Positions 38,397 through 53,895 are shown, numbered from the stretch's first letter. The stretch is DNA of 64,000 nt from Ficedula albicollis (GCF_000247815.1 NC_021685.1:14561818-14625817), one strand, 5' to 3'. The notes: a model not told the origin generated them from the letters alone. Numbers and translations are program-made.

Positions 38397-38546
38397 CTGG
38401 GGCCTCAGTCAGGGCGTCAGCCTGGTCTCCAGCTATTAATCACACAAGCTTTACTTCATTAGCTTCTTAGCCTGGGGCCTCAGTCAGGGCGTCAGCCTGG
38501 TCTCTAGCTATTAATCACACAAGATTTACTTCATTAGCTTCTTAGC
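38397..38546. repeat. Two-copy tandem duplication, 75 bp unit
   Basis: Copy 1 is 38,397-38,471 and copy 2 is 38,472-38,546, of equal length. Both begin CTGGGGCCTCAGTCAGGGCG and end CATTAGCTTCTTAGC or close to it. They differ at two positions (C/T after GGTCTC and C/A in AAGCTTTAC). Confidence 0.95.
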
Positions 38547-39628
38547 TTTCTCCTGGCTCTTTTCCCACCCTTGACAGGAGATGCTGTGTCACGCAGCAGG
38601 AATTTCGCTCAGCTGGGGCTCCTGACATCTGCAGCTGACTGCATTCACACTGATGCATCACACCCTCAGCAAGCCTGGCCGGCTCCTTTTGGAGAGAGAA
38701 ATTAATGGGAGGCAAGCAAGGGAACAAAAGGAGGAGAGAGGGAAGGAGACGCTCCAGGGAGCAGATTTCAGGATAAGCAACCTTAAAGAGTTAAATGCTA
38801 ACTTGCCATATGAACACTGAGTACAGAGGAGTGCTACAGAAACCAACTTGTTTGTTTAGATATCTGCTCCAAGAGTACACCTTTAAAAGACAACTTGGAA
38901 AGGGAGAAGAGGAGGCTTAATAGTTTTCCTGGTATGGGAACGAAGGATAAATTTTAGCCTTGCAATTACCATTTTTATAGCAGCACAGGTCAATTAATTT
39001 TCTTATATTATTGCTCCATAGTTTAGAAAGCATTTATTTTCTCTAAACAATCAGCAAGTCTGAGTACATTATTCATATTTTTTCTCTGTTTTCATAAAGT
39101 CTTGTTAATAAAACACATTCAAGAAGGCCACTGTCATTACCAGAATATTCTGTTACAATACCAAAGAGAGCAAGCAATCTATACAAGTGAATAAAACAGC
39201 ACACTCTGTTACCTAAATGACCAGGGCAAAACCCTGTATTCTGATTATTTTAAAGCAGCCAAAAAAATCAAACCTTTTTAACATAGTCCATAAATTAATC
39301 AGGCAAAAACCCTTTCAATTAGGTTTAGTAGTCCTGTCACCTTCAGAATTTCAAATAATAAACACAAGAATCACTTAAAAATTCCACAGTGTCAGCATAA
39401 CACACCTCATATAACTCCACAACATATAAAAAAGCCCAGGCATTAGCAGTTGACCATAATGAAAATAGCTTTAGGTGTGACTGACAAGAATGTGGCAGTA
39501 CCTGGTATGCTAAGCAGCTATCACTAACAAACATTGCCTCTCAAGCTCTGAAAATTTGCATTATTTTATTTATATAGCATTTAATTAATATATAACACAT
39601 CTATAATAAATATGCTATGGGTCCATTT

Positions 39629-39868
39629 TCAGAATTTCTCTTTGAGAAGGACAGGGGGGGTTTCATACCAGCCAAATAGCAAACATACCACATCAGAGTA
39701 ATCAGTTACACCATCAGTGTCAGGATTAAAAAAATCACATGCAAACAGGAAATAGTCTGATTCAGAAAGTCCAGAACTCTGCACTGTCCCAGACTCCTGA
39801 TAGTCCTGTATCCTGTAGCCATCAACAGCCAGCCAAAAGGTTTTCTGACTATAAGGATCTTGGAACAT
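39629..39868 (-). other. Exon-like open frame, identity unknown
   Basis: A 79-codon minus-strand frame opens with ATG at 39,868, immediately after a stop, and ends at 39,629. Its middle reads like protein sequence (for example KTFWLAVDGYRIQDYQESG, then SESDYFLFACDFFNPDTDG), with mixed G/C-ending codons unusual for the local AT-rich background. A good splice-donor-like GATGTG/GTATGTTTG lies at about 39,692, and a weak acceptor (TTCCAAG) near 39,863. That would give an exon of about 170 bp with phase-0 end. I do not recognise the protein family. It may be a chance frame, a pseudogene scrap or a real exon, and no other exon could be linked to it. Confidence 0.15.
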
Positions 39869-42800
39869 TCAGAATGAGTATATTTTGCTTATCAGAGGTT
39901 TGCTAATCAACTTTCTAGAATATCTCAGTTTAAGAAGAGAAAATAAAATAGAAAATTTGGAAGCACAGAGGTTTTGAGACTTGAGTCAGACGTACAACTT
40001 TGGAACTTGTAGAATCCCCAATATAAAAGGTTTGTTAAATGGAAATCAGAGATTTAAAGGCAAGAGAAAATAAGGACAGAAAATAGTGATTGAAGTGTAG
40101 AGGAACAACACAAAGAATTTTCAAGCTGCAAAACTGCTCAAATCAAGTAAGTTTTGATGGGGAAAGCCAGATATAACCATCCCAGGCTACATTATCAAGT
40201 CAATAATCTGAGCAATACAGACATGCATGAAGAAATCTAAAGTTTCTAGGAGAAGCACTGAAAACATGAGCAGAGTAGCTGTACAGGCAGATCCAAGGTA
40301 TTCACAAGGCAAGAAGACAAACCTAAGCACTCTCCTATTTCTTGTAAAGAGTTACTAAATTTGTGTACAAAAAAATTATGCAAAATTGCAGACAAACATC
40401 AACCCCAGTAGTAAGTACCAGGCAGAGATTTTCAATAGCCTTGAGTCTGCAGAAGCTTTACTTGTAAAAACTTTCTGAAAACTTACAGAAATTTTGCCAA
40501 GTGTTTTTCCATGGGATTTATTTTCCCTGATCTTATATAAACATATGGTTTTCATGCTGCAAACATCACAGTGTAGCAAGAACACTACCATTTGAAATGC
40601 TAGATGGCTTGAACATTGAAGGAAAAGGATTTTTTCTAATTATTAAAACGTGAAAGCCCTGCCACACTTGGAGAAATTCCCTAATTCATAGAAGTTCTCA
40701 GTTTGGTTAATGGAAAAATATGCCCTTTTGCCCCCAATCCATTTTGGTGTGTGAAGGCATAGACATTTCATTCCAATAGAGCATCAGAGCCCAACACTAA
40801 ATTTTGGACACTCTTAGCATGATTACTTTGCAATTATGGCATATGTATTATGGCAAGTCCCAAGTAAATTATGAACTCTGTATATTACAAAGGCACTGTG
40901 AAACACTGATTGATTTGGACAGTTTGTAGTTAATTAAGTTCATTTCCAATTCCATCTCTTCACACAATTTCAAAGCATTCTGCATTGAAAGCCCATTTTC
41001 AATTAGTAAGGAGGATGAAACAAAAAAGTATTAATTATAAAAGTGGCAATCCCCATTTAAATCTTCATAGTACAGCAATTATTTATGTTAAGTGTTGAGA
41101 AACTGGAGAGTTGTACTTGTCTAATACAATTTTTTCCTTGATATATATCTCATATATATTAAATCTGTACAAAGTAGTGGCATAGCATTTTTTAAAGTAA
41201 GGACTAAATTATTTCTCACAAACTTGTACAAACCTCCAAAAGGTAGAAAAATGGCTGTGCTTGGCTAGAGGCAAATTAAGCATCCTGGCCTGATTCTTCT
41301 CACTCTACTGCACTCCTACCTCCATGCAATTCCACTACTTGGACTGAAGCAAACATCCCCATCGAAATAGTGAAGGAATACTGGTATTAGTAGAACCTTA
41401 TGCTGCCAAAGGAGTACCCAAAAAGGATATTAATTTTTATTCTAGTGTTTGATGCTGTTCAAAAAGAATAGGTCCAGGCATTTAACAAACTGCTTTTATA
41501 AAGAGGTACAAACTCTTGGAAATATGATGGAAAAAAAGAAAGATAAATCATCCCTTAAATTGCTGATGTTATTCTTCTACAAAACAAGTGTTCTTATTAA
41601 TGCCTTTCTTTATGTGAGCCAAATACCTCCAATGCCCATTAAAAATAGAGAGAGGAAAGAAAGACCCAATGTTTTTTGTGGTGCCATTCAAAGATGGCAC
41701 ATCTTAATTTACTGGTTGTATTCTCTTCACCTCTATCAAAGACTGCCAGCCACAAACATGACACCAAAATGAATGATATGAGATTAGCAGATGCACAGCG
41801 CTTTAAACCAACTTTTCTAATTCCATTTGCTGGATTTTGAACTGTCATCTACCGGCCAGTTGCTACTGGCATGGAGTCCCTGTTCCAAAGCCAAGATGAC
41901 TTCTTTAACCACTGGCACAAGCTTCATGGCCAGGCTCCTGGCTTGCTCATTCCCCTGCTCTCTTCTTTGCCAGTTTGGTAGCAGGTTCTGTAGCCACACT
42001 GCAACAGTGGAGCAGGGGGAAAATGACAAGCACTAGAAAACAGAAAATTATTCAGGGCAGGTAGAAGGACAGGCAAGAAGGAAAAATACAACCAGAAGGA
42101 GTTAAAATAGAAAGTTTAGCTTCATGAAATGGGAAACTTAAGTTCATGGGAAACAAAGATAAAGTCAATCAAATGCAGAGAGTCTTGCAGCTTCAAAAAT
42201 GGATGCATATTAAAAGGAAGGAGAACGATACACGTATTTTATGTTTGTGAACTGTCTGCAATATTCTGTGACTTTCTCAGCTCTCATCAAGCACTCTAAG
42301 AGGGAAGAGCCTATTCCTCACACTACAGGTATTTTTAAGTGATGCTTCCAACATACCAGTAGACAATTTATCTTAGATAAACCTGGGACTTGGTGCTGGG
42401 GGTTTCAGACAGGGCTGGAGCTCACCACCAGAGAAAGCTGCGCCCAGTGTCATCATGATAAAGGGCATGAGAAAGGAGTTTTGTGGCATATATTGCAAGG
42501 TTTCCTTGCTTTCTACTCTTCTATTTATTTCCTTCATTTGAAGTTGCATTCAATTGAGAAAAACACTTAAACTGGTATGAAATGAGATTCATGGAAGATT
42601 ATTTCTATCAGCAGCTTATTAGAACTTATTTCAAAATCTGCACTTTACTCAAAGGGAATTACATTTAGTGCCATCTGAGTAGAAAATCTCATCAGAGGCA
42701 AAACATATTTTTTCTAAATCTAACTGTACAATCAATAAAACTACATATATTATATTGGTTTGGCTTTTTATTCTAATGAAAGAACAGCTATGAGACATGT

Positions 42801-45800
42801 GCCTGAATTTCTTCTAAACACACCCATTAGAGCTGCAAGCACGCATAAATAATTTGTTTGATAAATCAAGGAAAAAATCCCTGTAATTTTGATACCTTAT
42901 TCTTGCACCCTGTGGCATCTGAACACAGAGCAGGTGCAGCCCACCAGTACAAACCAGTGCTCCCAGCTGCACGAGCAGCCTGCACAGCTGGACCCTGGGC
43001 TGGTCTGCACTGGTAACCTGACAGTGGCATCCCTGTATTCCTCCAACACAGGGTGCCAGAGAGTTTTCTTTGGGAGATATTTAGCTACCAATTCAGAGAG
43101 ACAGAGAGATGATCTTCAGTATATATAGGTATCCATAATTAGGAGATAGATATATAGAGAGAGGGAAGGTATTTATCCCCAAAGAAACTCAGGTGCAACT
43201 GAAGTATCAATAATTAAAAGATACCGGTGAAGGAAGCCTTGGAATAAAGCTGGAATGTGCTGCCTGCTGGGAGGGGGGAATTATTTTTGATTTTTATTTT
43301 TTTAATCAGCTTCACATTACTGACAGTCTGTAGTAGAGAGAGTACTTCTAGACTGGCTCTCCTTTAGGAAAATTAGAAAAAAGAACAGCTGGCATGAAAA
43401 TCTCTTAAAGAATTTTTTATTTTTCACATGGAATTACCTTCCTCAGCACTTGACATGCATTTGGAAACTAAATTCAAAACCGAATGTAGCAACAAATCTG
43501 TAAAAGAAAATCCTTTGGCCACTTAATCAGTTTTACAGGATATATATAGGCATGCCTGTGCATTTCTTTGGAAAAATCAAGAAGCTGGGGTGTGGGAGGC
43601 TTGTTTGTTTGTTGTTTTGGGGTTTTTTTCTTTTGTTTTTTTCCCTCTTTAAATGCAGAGTCCTGGGTGGGTTGAATCTGCTCTCTCAGTGTGAAATACT
43701 GCTGCAATTAGAATCACAGCCACTCGAACAATACCACCCTTGAGAGGAAAATAAGGAATCACTGACTTTAGGGTCTCAGCCACCTTGCTCCTTGATTTGA
43801 ATTAGCTCAAATCTGATGTGGAAAATGAAGAAATTAAAAATAAAAAATAAAAAAATAGAATAAATGGTTTTAAGAAGAGTCTGTTCTGTTACCATGAAGG
43901 GAGCTAAGAAGAGAGAGATCTTCCAATTTTCATTTGGAAATGACAGCAAATTTGGAAACACACTACTAATGTTTCAAGAATGCCCTTCTTGATATCTGCC
44001 ACTTGCCAGGGTCTTATTTGTGGTGGGTTTTGAATAATTTGGTTTTCCTATGAAGGGCAAAAGTGATAAGAATGATTCTCACTGAAACTTCTGTAAACCT
44101 GCTTCTTTCAGTGATGTTTCAGTGAGGGTAAATTTAACCACTGGTTTAATACAGATGATGTTCATGTGTCATTTGATCATCCATAGCAGACAAGGAGATG
44201 ATAAGGGTGTTGTACAAACCAGTATTGATCTGTTCAGCATTTGGTTTTAAGATCCTGTGTTAACTTCGATTACAGCTGTTAAATTCTCACTCCCCTTTAA
44301 TCTCTTCTCTCTCAAGTGGAAAGCACCTTTCTTATTTCTTAATTCTCAGAAAACTATCTACCCCAAAAGATGCAACTTGTAAAAAATCATAGCATATACT
44401 GTATTTTCTCAGCATTAAGCTCAGAGATGAACATGAAAATCAATACTGTGCTTGGCCTGCAGCCTCGTCATTTATTGATTTACATGTCGTTTGTCTCCAT
44501 AGAAAATGCAATTATCCTTAAATACAATACAGTATGTTGCTAATAGGATACAAATGTCACCACTGAGTAAAAAAAGGTCACACTTGCATGTAAATGATTG
44601 TCAACCCAATCCCACCTTTGTTGCTGCTGTTATTTTGAAGAGGCTGTGAAGAAACAGGAGGCCTAGGTAATTCTGCTGGCATTAATGGGGGCTCAGCTGC
44701 TGATTTAAGTGACACCAATGGTTCCAGCTCTCTGGACTTACACAGGTGCTTTGTGCTTCTTTACTTTTACAGAGCTCAGTCAGGTGGGATTTTCTTTTTT
44801 TTGTTATAGCTTTGGAGCTATTGAGAAAAATCACCATGTAGAAGAAATCAAGAACAAAAAGAAGTAGGAATTCAAGAAAGATTGCTGAATTTGCTGGAAG
44901 AGGTGAATGACCAATGCCATGCAGAGAAACAAACTTTTACCTCTGTTATAGTAGGATGTGGAATTGCCTTAACTCTTTAACATGATGACATGGTTATCAC
45001 TTGATAATGTGCCCAGGTCTGGCACACAATGTTTAGTAGGGGAACTTAGATACTTATGAAATACATGTACATCTTCTAATAAAGCGGAATGACCTAATTC
45101 ACTGTAAAGCTTTGGGTGTACTGAATGAAATTTCCCTTTATGAATAAGAAATATATTGACATTAATAGCAGTACATTTATGTAGAGTTTTAGTAATTTGC
45201 TCCTGTTTGCAGGAAGATACTTTTCCCCAGTGTGGACAATCTAAATAATCATGAATGTCAAGCTTTGTAATTTAATGTACCTATTTTAATATTAATTTAA
45301 ATTCTAAAGAACTAGGATTTAATATCCTTGGAGGTCGGTCTGTTTGTTTTCCATGTTGGTTAAAGATTCAATATCTATATGTTAAAAAGCACTGAAAGCT
45401 GATATTTTTTTGTTTCTTAGCATCATTAGCCCCTTAGCAACTTTGCTCTGATGAAAACTCTTGACTATTCAAATGTCAGGAAAATCAGTGTTGTTGGTAA
45501 CCATGACTTTTTTTTCTTCTTTTGGCCAGCTTCCAGGATTCCCTTTATAAAAAATATTTTAGTCTGTATCATGAGTAATACTGGGCTTTGTACTTCTGTG
45601 CAGCAGGTGTCACCTCAGCTCAGTCAGTATTTTACTGATCCAGTGACAGTGTAGTCCATGGCCAAGTCCATTTCTACCTGACCTTCAGCTCAATCCCCTT
45701 TGTTCATCTGCATCTCCTGCTCCTGGTCATGGTCAGAATAGTGACAGGATCCCTGCAGGGCACCAGATCTGAAACCCTCCCAGCAGGCTCAGGAGCCTGG

Positions 45801-48800
45801 GCCTGAGCTCCAGCTGCAGCATTTGGAATGTCAGTGAGGTGTTCTCCTTTTATTTTCTTTCTCAAAGGTGTTTGATAGGTGTATCTTTGAGATTTCACTA
45901 TTGAAATAAGATGTGAACTTCTATATGTAAATAATAAATATGCAAAATGATAAATTGATGGCAGTTAATTGAGTTTTCACATAATTTCAGTTTTCTGACT
46001 ATATGGGTCTTTGAGGGTAATTTCACAGATTAGAAATTTTAATATAAAAGTAAGAAAATAAGAGGATAATCTCATTGTTTTCCTTTCATAAATACATCTA
46101 GAACTAGACAGTCAGTTATTAAGGATATCATATTCCAACACTTAAATAAAAACTGTGTTTTTAAACAATTATTTTTAGGAAAAAAAAAACCTTGACTGGT
46201 TCCTGTTTGCTCCTTTCTGTAACTACAGAGAAAAAAACAAGAAAAATCTGAAATGGATTTCCTAATGGATCAAAAAAAGTCCTCACTACCTGATCTCTGT
46301 GACATGTGCTCAAGTGGTCTGCTTGTGAAGAAGAAAACTCAACACACAGGCAGCCTCAACCATGTAGGAAGATATAAGCAACCTTTGCTTGCAAAGGCAC
46401 CAAGTCACCAGTGTGAATATGAGACAAGATGTCTGTCACAGGAAGAAATTAATTTCATTCTGCCTGGTACATTACTGCAGTAGCAGCACTGACTTTTCTA
46501 ATCTCTTCCTAAATCATTAGTAAGGTCATTGACTGAAAATATTTTAGGAGATCTAGTCCGACTGATTTGGGAGATTGTTTTCTATAAATACCTCTGTGAC
46601 AGCCATAATTTAAGAACCTTGTGTTTTTAACTTCTTAAAGTTAAAAACTTTCTTTTCTTCTTACTGTAGCCTTAACACAGTGGGGTGAGGGACGAGTGAG
46701 GAATAACCCCACAATATTATTCTAGTCTGATCAGACTTTTCTATACAATATAAAAGGAGCAGATACAGATGTTCACTTCCTCCACAAAGGCTTATTTTCC
46801 TTCCACTAGACGTAATTTTGAATATGGATTATACAATCTAAATGCAGTTGTTCAGCATCTAAGACTCCATAATATCCTACAATTGAACCAACAGGTTAAG
46901 ACACTTTTCATCTGACTGCAGTAAATTATTGATCCACGGGTCCCCTTTTCAGATTTTAAATCACCCAAACAGAAGGAAAAATAAATGCATTAAGACTTTC
47001 CAGTCTCAGTGAGAAAATATATGTAGGTAGTTTGAGTCCCTACAGTAAAAATAATCACATGGCGTATCTTGAAGTAATCCATCTGATTTTGAATTAGCCA
47101 CTCAAAAAGCAGTTTATTTCAAAAAAATATAATTTTAGTTTGCTGGAGAGTTGACTATATAAGTCCCATCTATCAATTCCTGCAGTTTGAGTATTACAGT
47201 ATGAATAATATATGCCTTTGTCGTGTGAATAAGATAACAGCCTTCACTCCCCAGTGCTCTAAATTTCTTGTTCCAAATGTGACATAAAATACAATTTTCC
47301 TCAAGTAGCTGAAAAGGAATTTGGAATAAATGAATTATGAATACTTGAATGGAGATAGATACTTTAGACAGATAATTTTGTAAAAAAAATTGACAAAAAG
47401 AATACAAAACAAAATATCAAGAATTATTTATTAAATTCAGTGAGAGACTGAGAAGGGCCTAAAGATATAGCTGAAGAGTGATGCTTTCTCAAAAAACATG
47501 CCTGAATACCTGCACATCTTTTTAAGTTACCACTTCAAAAGCTTCTTAAGCTCTCGAGAGTTTTTCAATAGCCAACAAGAACCCCTTGACCACCTACAGC
47601 TGTGAATTCAGATGGATTGAATTGTGGTCACTTTGTCTTATTTTCAGGTTTTTTCACTCTGTTTTATTTATTATGGAGCCTCAGGTAATTTTCTCCAAAG
47701 CACTAGGAAACTGCATCTGTTTAAAACAGGTTCCAGGCCTGGGCAGAACAGGATATCACCCAACTCCAGCTCCTGAGCTCCTGGTCAGCAGAGCCACGAT
47801 TTCTGTTTCTGAAACAATTCAAACAACACATTTAAATAACTTCTGCATTGTCCATAATGCAGCAGCATGGACCTGCCTGAACGTTGACTACATTCCATAG
47901 AGATCTGGCAGCATAAATAACCATGAAAAATTATCAACTGACAAGAACCACTAATAAGAGATTATTTGACACACGACATATGACTGAAATATTCTCTGTG
48001 TATATTTTGAGCCTATGGCCTCCCACACCCCATATTCTTTATGTTCTTAAAAAAATAAAAGAAAGTCTTGGCTTTCTCATTTTTCACTGCCCCAGACATA
48101 TTACTTTCATTTCAGGCCAAAAAGGAATTGGAACTTTATTGTCATGGAAGAGTCAGGAAGAAACCCAGTACTTATTTGTTTTTGACTGGGCACTATTAAT
48201 TTTTTTGTCTTGTTTTTGTCCAGGTTTTTAACACATGGGTACACACAGTTGTTTGGACTGTCACAACAGCTGTTTAAGACATCTCTGTGTTTGATGTATG
48301 GTGAAAGAGTCATAAAAAAAGACAAGAGTGAAAGAACCAAACAATTACAGGCAAAACTACAAGGAATCATGTTGGGAAGGAGATGGAAGACAAAAACAAG
48401 ACTCCACATAGTAACAAATCCAAGAAGCACTGAAAACCTTAGAATTGTCAAAATTCTCAAAAGAAAGCATTTGGATTTTTGTTTTAAAACGTCTATGTAT
48501 CTTAATTTTTAAAGGCTTAAAAGAGTTAAATGAGGGTTTTCAGAGGGAAATATATTTTCTGCTAACCCAAAATGATTTTCAAAATTATTTCTCTTTTCCT
48601 GTGTCTGAGAAAAACCCAATTTAGGATCACTCAGCAAAATTTTCTTGCTGCTTTCTCCTCTGGTAAAATCAGCAATCTAACAACAGAATTTATTCACACA
48701 GATGTAATCAGTATCTCTACACCCCTGCAAAGGCAAAACACTTTCCAAAAGCCTTGGACTGGTGGTCACAATGAGAAAGCAGCCCAACAGTTTAACAGCA

Positions 48801-51800
48801 ATTGACTTGGGCTTTTATTCTGTTATGGGAAAAGAAACATCCTTATGTCACGTAGAGAATTCCCTCTTTAAGCCTTGGATCAACCTTTAAAAATCACAAG
48901 GAACCTGAAGAAATGCCACAGATGGATAATGGATAATTGATGCTCACCAAAGTAGTGAGATCATCCTGAACCAAACAAATCCATCCCCCTGCACTCTCCT
49001 GTTATCCTTGTCACAAATGGAAAGTCACAAGCACTAAAGCAGATGATAACATTTGTGTTAAAGGAAATGTTAATTGAAATTGGGATGCTGTTGCTCACAG
49101 CCAGGAGCAGGACCCCAAGGGATAAGCAGAAAGAAAAGGGAAAAAAAAAAGGTGAGTTTTGCCAGATGAGCTCTGACTCCCAGCCAGCAATGGGGAGGGC
49201 TCCATGTCTGATAATCCATTTTTAACTACAGCAAGATTAACTCTGACCTGAATAAAAAGTAATTTCTAAAGTGCAGAAAGCCTATTATCTACACTTTTAA
49301 GCATGTGAGTAGGAGGTGAAGAAAATAATCACACTAGATCTATATTTTCTTAATTATTTTTAAGAGATACTGGGACCTGAATATCTCAAAATAAGAAATA
49401 AAAATATTCATTTTAATGCATGCCATGTAATGCTTATCACTTAATCACTGCAAAGTGCTGTCAGGTTTAATTACAGTCTTCAGTGGCCCAGCAAGATGAA
49501 TAAGTCATGAATCTTAACACTCAAATCCAAATCATGAAAGTTAGCTTTCTCCTCCCCTCCTAGTGCACACTGGATCCCTCAGAAGTAAAGAACTTATATG
49601 AACAACCACTTCTAAACAGGACAACAAAAAAACCCAAATTAATTCTTTTTTTTAAAACTATTTTATAGCAGGGACCAAAGTTTACTTAATGGCCGAGAAA
49701 TAATCTAAGTCAGCCTCACTCTGCATTAGTGGTTGCTTAGTAAAGTAGGAGCTGTCCAGGGCCGAGGGGACCCTGTAAATGCTGAATAGCAATTGGGAAG
49801 GAAGATTCAGGTATCAGCGACTGCAGTGACTGAGCAGAGAGAGACAGAGCAGCCTCAGAAAGCTCACTGCAGCAGCCTGGCAAGCTCAGACCTTGCACAC
49901 CCAGAATCAGGAACTGTGGCACTCTTCCCAGGCAAAAAAATTCCAGGGGGAAGATGTCTTCAAAGTTTTTTCCCATGCTATGCTCCGTATCACAGGCACC
50001 CTGCTGGCATGAACAACCACTAAGCCTTCAGCTACTCATTTCCCCAGGAGCTTGTTTATTCATAAGCACCTCAATGTTTATCTCAGGGCTCAATACACTC
50101 TAAAATGCACTGACACCTGAATGGTATGAGGAATGGCACTTAAAAACGTGATCAATGAAGCACTTTTCACTGACTTCAAAGTACAACTTCAGATAAAAAG
50201 AAACACTATTCAACGTATCCAGCAACTTTTCTCTGATATTTTGAGGAACATGGTAATAATATTTCTTCATTAGAGTTTGGAGAAGAACTTCTGGCCTGTG
50301 GGAAATGACCGGCTGGGCAGGCCTTACAGAAGAAAGGTCTCAATGCCCAGGTTTCTAAATAGACTTATTCACATTCACATCTCCAGTCATGAGAAAAATC
50401 AATACAAGTACAAATTGAAGATTGTGTCAAAGTCACAGCCCCATGGCAGCCCTCTTCATAGGGTTAGATCCCTTTCCAATAGAGATGGCCTTGGCAGCTG
50501 CACAATCCACTCCTTTGTTCCACAGCATCACCCCTTCCCGAGCATTGTAATGTTTTACTACCTTCAGGGTCCAGTGCAACAGGAATGAATCTGATCCAAA
50601 ATTCCCAATGCTCAGCTGGATGCCCTCACTTATTTTGAATTGGCTACCAGGGAGATTTCCCTGACTTTTCTCCTTTACCCTTCTGCACTGAACGGAAATG
50701 CAAAACTGCTCTCTGTGCCTTCTTGCCCTCTGTTGGCTCTCATTGGGTCTATTCCTCTCTCTGGGTTACATCTTGCTACAATGGTTCTGTGTGTTTGAAA
50801 GCCCCCTTTCTTCCTGCAGTTAAAAAATCCTCCTTACAACAACTGGCATCACCTGAGCCATTCTGATTCCAGTCACTGCCAGTGAATATGGAAATTTGGT
50901 CATTATATAGACACACACACACCACCCCCCAAAAAATATGCAAGAATACTTAAACCTAAGACAGTTAAAGTCTTGCATGTACAGAAAAAAAGCTAATTTA
51001 CTGAAAACATCAACATCAAAAATATCTAATTCCTCTGAATATCAATATATAATTTTTTAAATTCTATTCATCACATTCAACTTGATTAGTAGTTCCAATA
51101 CTGATTGTTTAGAGAAGAGATAGGACATACTTTGCTGCAGCTCTTTTCTGACCTGAATGGCTTGTTGCATTTCAAATGTGAATATTCATTATTGTCTCTT
51201 TTCAGAGCTACCAATTCAGCAGCCAAATGATGCTTTTAAGGAAAAGGAAGGCCTAAGGCCTATGCTGAAAAAAAGGATGCATTAGAGCTATGGAAATAAT
51301 TTATTCATACCCTAGTGTGCAAGAGCCAGTCTCAGTCAGAGACTGCGTGCGACAAAACTCTTTACGAAATCAGCTTCTATTATGGAACATATTTGGAAAG
51401 GTAAAGCTGATAACCTATCTGAAGTGCATTCAACAGGCTTCTTCCTTTAAGATTTCATAATTACAGCATTACATTCTCTTATTTTTAATGCATTAGACAC
51501 ACTGAGGATGCAGGACACTCAATTAACATCACAGAGAAAGAAAAAAGTGAAGTCTTCACACAGGAACTCAAGTACAATTATATTCTATATACCTGCACTG
51601 CGTTCCTTTGTGAGAAATAGGAAGAAGAGGGAAAACCATTCATAATGGAAAAGAGGATCACCTTTTGCAACATTAAGTCTGTTGACTGACACTTTTAAAT
51701 ACTACTTTTGATTACGTTTTATTTTGATGAATATGAAATGTGGCTCTGCAGAAAAATTAAAGTAGTTGATAGAAAAACCCCTAGCCCATCATTTTCAAAG

Positions 51801-53895
51801 CTGCATTCCAGAATACAGGAACCTAAGCTTTGATACAGGCGCATAAATGGAAATTCATCCCTGAGCATGAATTAAGAGGCTCCTAATACAGAATAATTAG
51901 AGCCTTGGGGAGGTGACAGGTTGAGAATTCAAAAATATATATGAGTTTACATAGTTTCCAAGCAGGTGTAAAGGCAAGGGTTCTTCTATCAGTATGGCTT
52001 CTAAGGTAGTGGAAACTCAGTATTTCCTGCCTGTAAATTCCTGCAATACACTTTATCACTGCCTTACCACCAACATTCATTTCCCTTTTTAATACAGCTC
52101 TGAGGGGAAACAACAGTTCCTCTGGAGTACAGAAACAATTCATCCACAGAATAAAGTGTATGATTCTGAGTACCTTGTTGAAATACTGAAATTATCACAG
52201 CTCTCTCCAGTATAGGGAACAAAAAAATAAAAACAAAGTACCCTTCCAGAGGTCAGAACAAATGCACATGTGCATATCAAAAACCCCATTTTAAAGTTGT
52301 TTTCTGAAAAAGGGGTTAATAGAGCAGTAGTTCTATTCTGTTTTGGGCATTTTCATTATGCCACCAATTATTATAGCACCATCTTCTAATAGGAATTTCA
52401 TCATGTATTCAAATTGGTGAGCAGAGTCATTCAGCAGCCACAACAAACTGAGCTCAACAGGCTTTATTTCAAGAACTACAATAGTGTCAAGTGGTCAGTG
52501 CTTCATTTTTAATCTCTGGTTATATGAGATGCAAATGCCTGATCTCTAACAGCCAGCCATGGCAAATAGGTACAATTACATTCTAACATATCCTTAACTA
52601 TGGGCAAACAACATTATCAAGGTGGGGATGGGGCAGTTTGAATCACAAAGAAAACACTTATTTTATTACGGAAATTTTTAATTTCTTTTCTTTTTCATTT
52701 ACCACAGTAATGTCATCCTAATCAGAAAAGCAAATACCAGAGTTTGTACTTGATCCAATGTAGAGAACTCCAGTAATTACAAGAATTACTTTTCCCCCTT
52801 TTTATCTACACCTGCAAACTTGAAAACACCTAGTCATCTGTTACACAATCAGCTCTGGGTACCCAGGTCTGAAATGTTGCTTAATGGTCAAACCCACTGT
52901 CCTCCTATGCAGCATGCAGCAGCACAGCACACAGACATCTGTGCTCTCTGTGGTGCCTGCCCTGGACACCACCTCATGGGAGTCCGTGCAACTGGGGCCC
53001 AGCGCTCTGGAATACTGGGGATCTGTGTGGGAATGCTGGAACACCACCAGGGAATGGCCCAAGGAAGTTAGTGAACATACTGGCACTTCCTTGAGGCTTT
53101 GAGCATCCTACTGGATCACTCACAATTCTCACCAAGCAATGTAAAAAATTAATTAATCAATCATCCAGTAGTTTAGCCAGTAGCCTCTGTTCCAAGGGAC
53201 CTTTTCAGTGATGCCAACAATTTTCTTTTATTTAAAGCTCCTTTAACTATTAACTAGTTTATTTTTATGTGTTGCTACCAAACAAATTCTGACACATCAT
53301 ATCTTTGAAGTCCAATCCACCATTTATACAGAAAAAGTGAAGCTGACAGTCCTTCCTCTACTGAATTGGAAAACATGCCAAACATTATAAATGGAGCTCC
53401 TGCTTCAAATGCTGATGGGAAGCAATGTTGAAATTTGCTGTAAAAGAGTTTGAAGCATGCAAGCTTAACATTTGCTTTTCAAGCTGGGCAGGTCAGTAAA
53501 ATCTTTAATCATAATATATGTGCCTAAGAAAATGAAGGTACAAAACAAGAGATTAAATGTGAGAACAAAAAAAAAAAACATTTAAATGCATGAATAATCA
53601 TGAATCCTATCTGGAGTTTTATTATTACGTCTGTGTTGCACATCCATATTTTGAGGCAGAAATGCATCCCTCCCTACAACAAGACCTGTCTAAAGTCCTG
53701 ATGAGGTGTGAACACTTGTTTCTATTGCCAGTGTGCCAAGCTATTGACCCATAGCACCTTGGGGTTGTTGGGATGTGGACAGCATAGCTTGAGGAACATG
53801 CTCACTTCAAATGCCAGATCCATTTTGTTGTTTGCACACGGTGAGCTCTTCTCTGACATGAATTGGAATGACTGTAAAATCTATTGATGTTTGTA

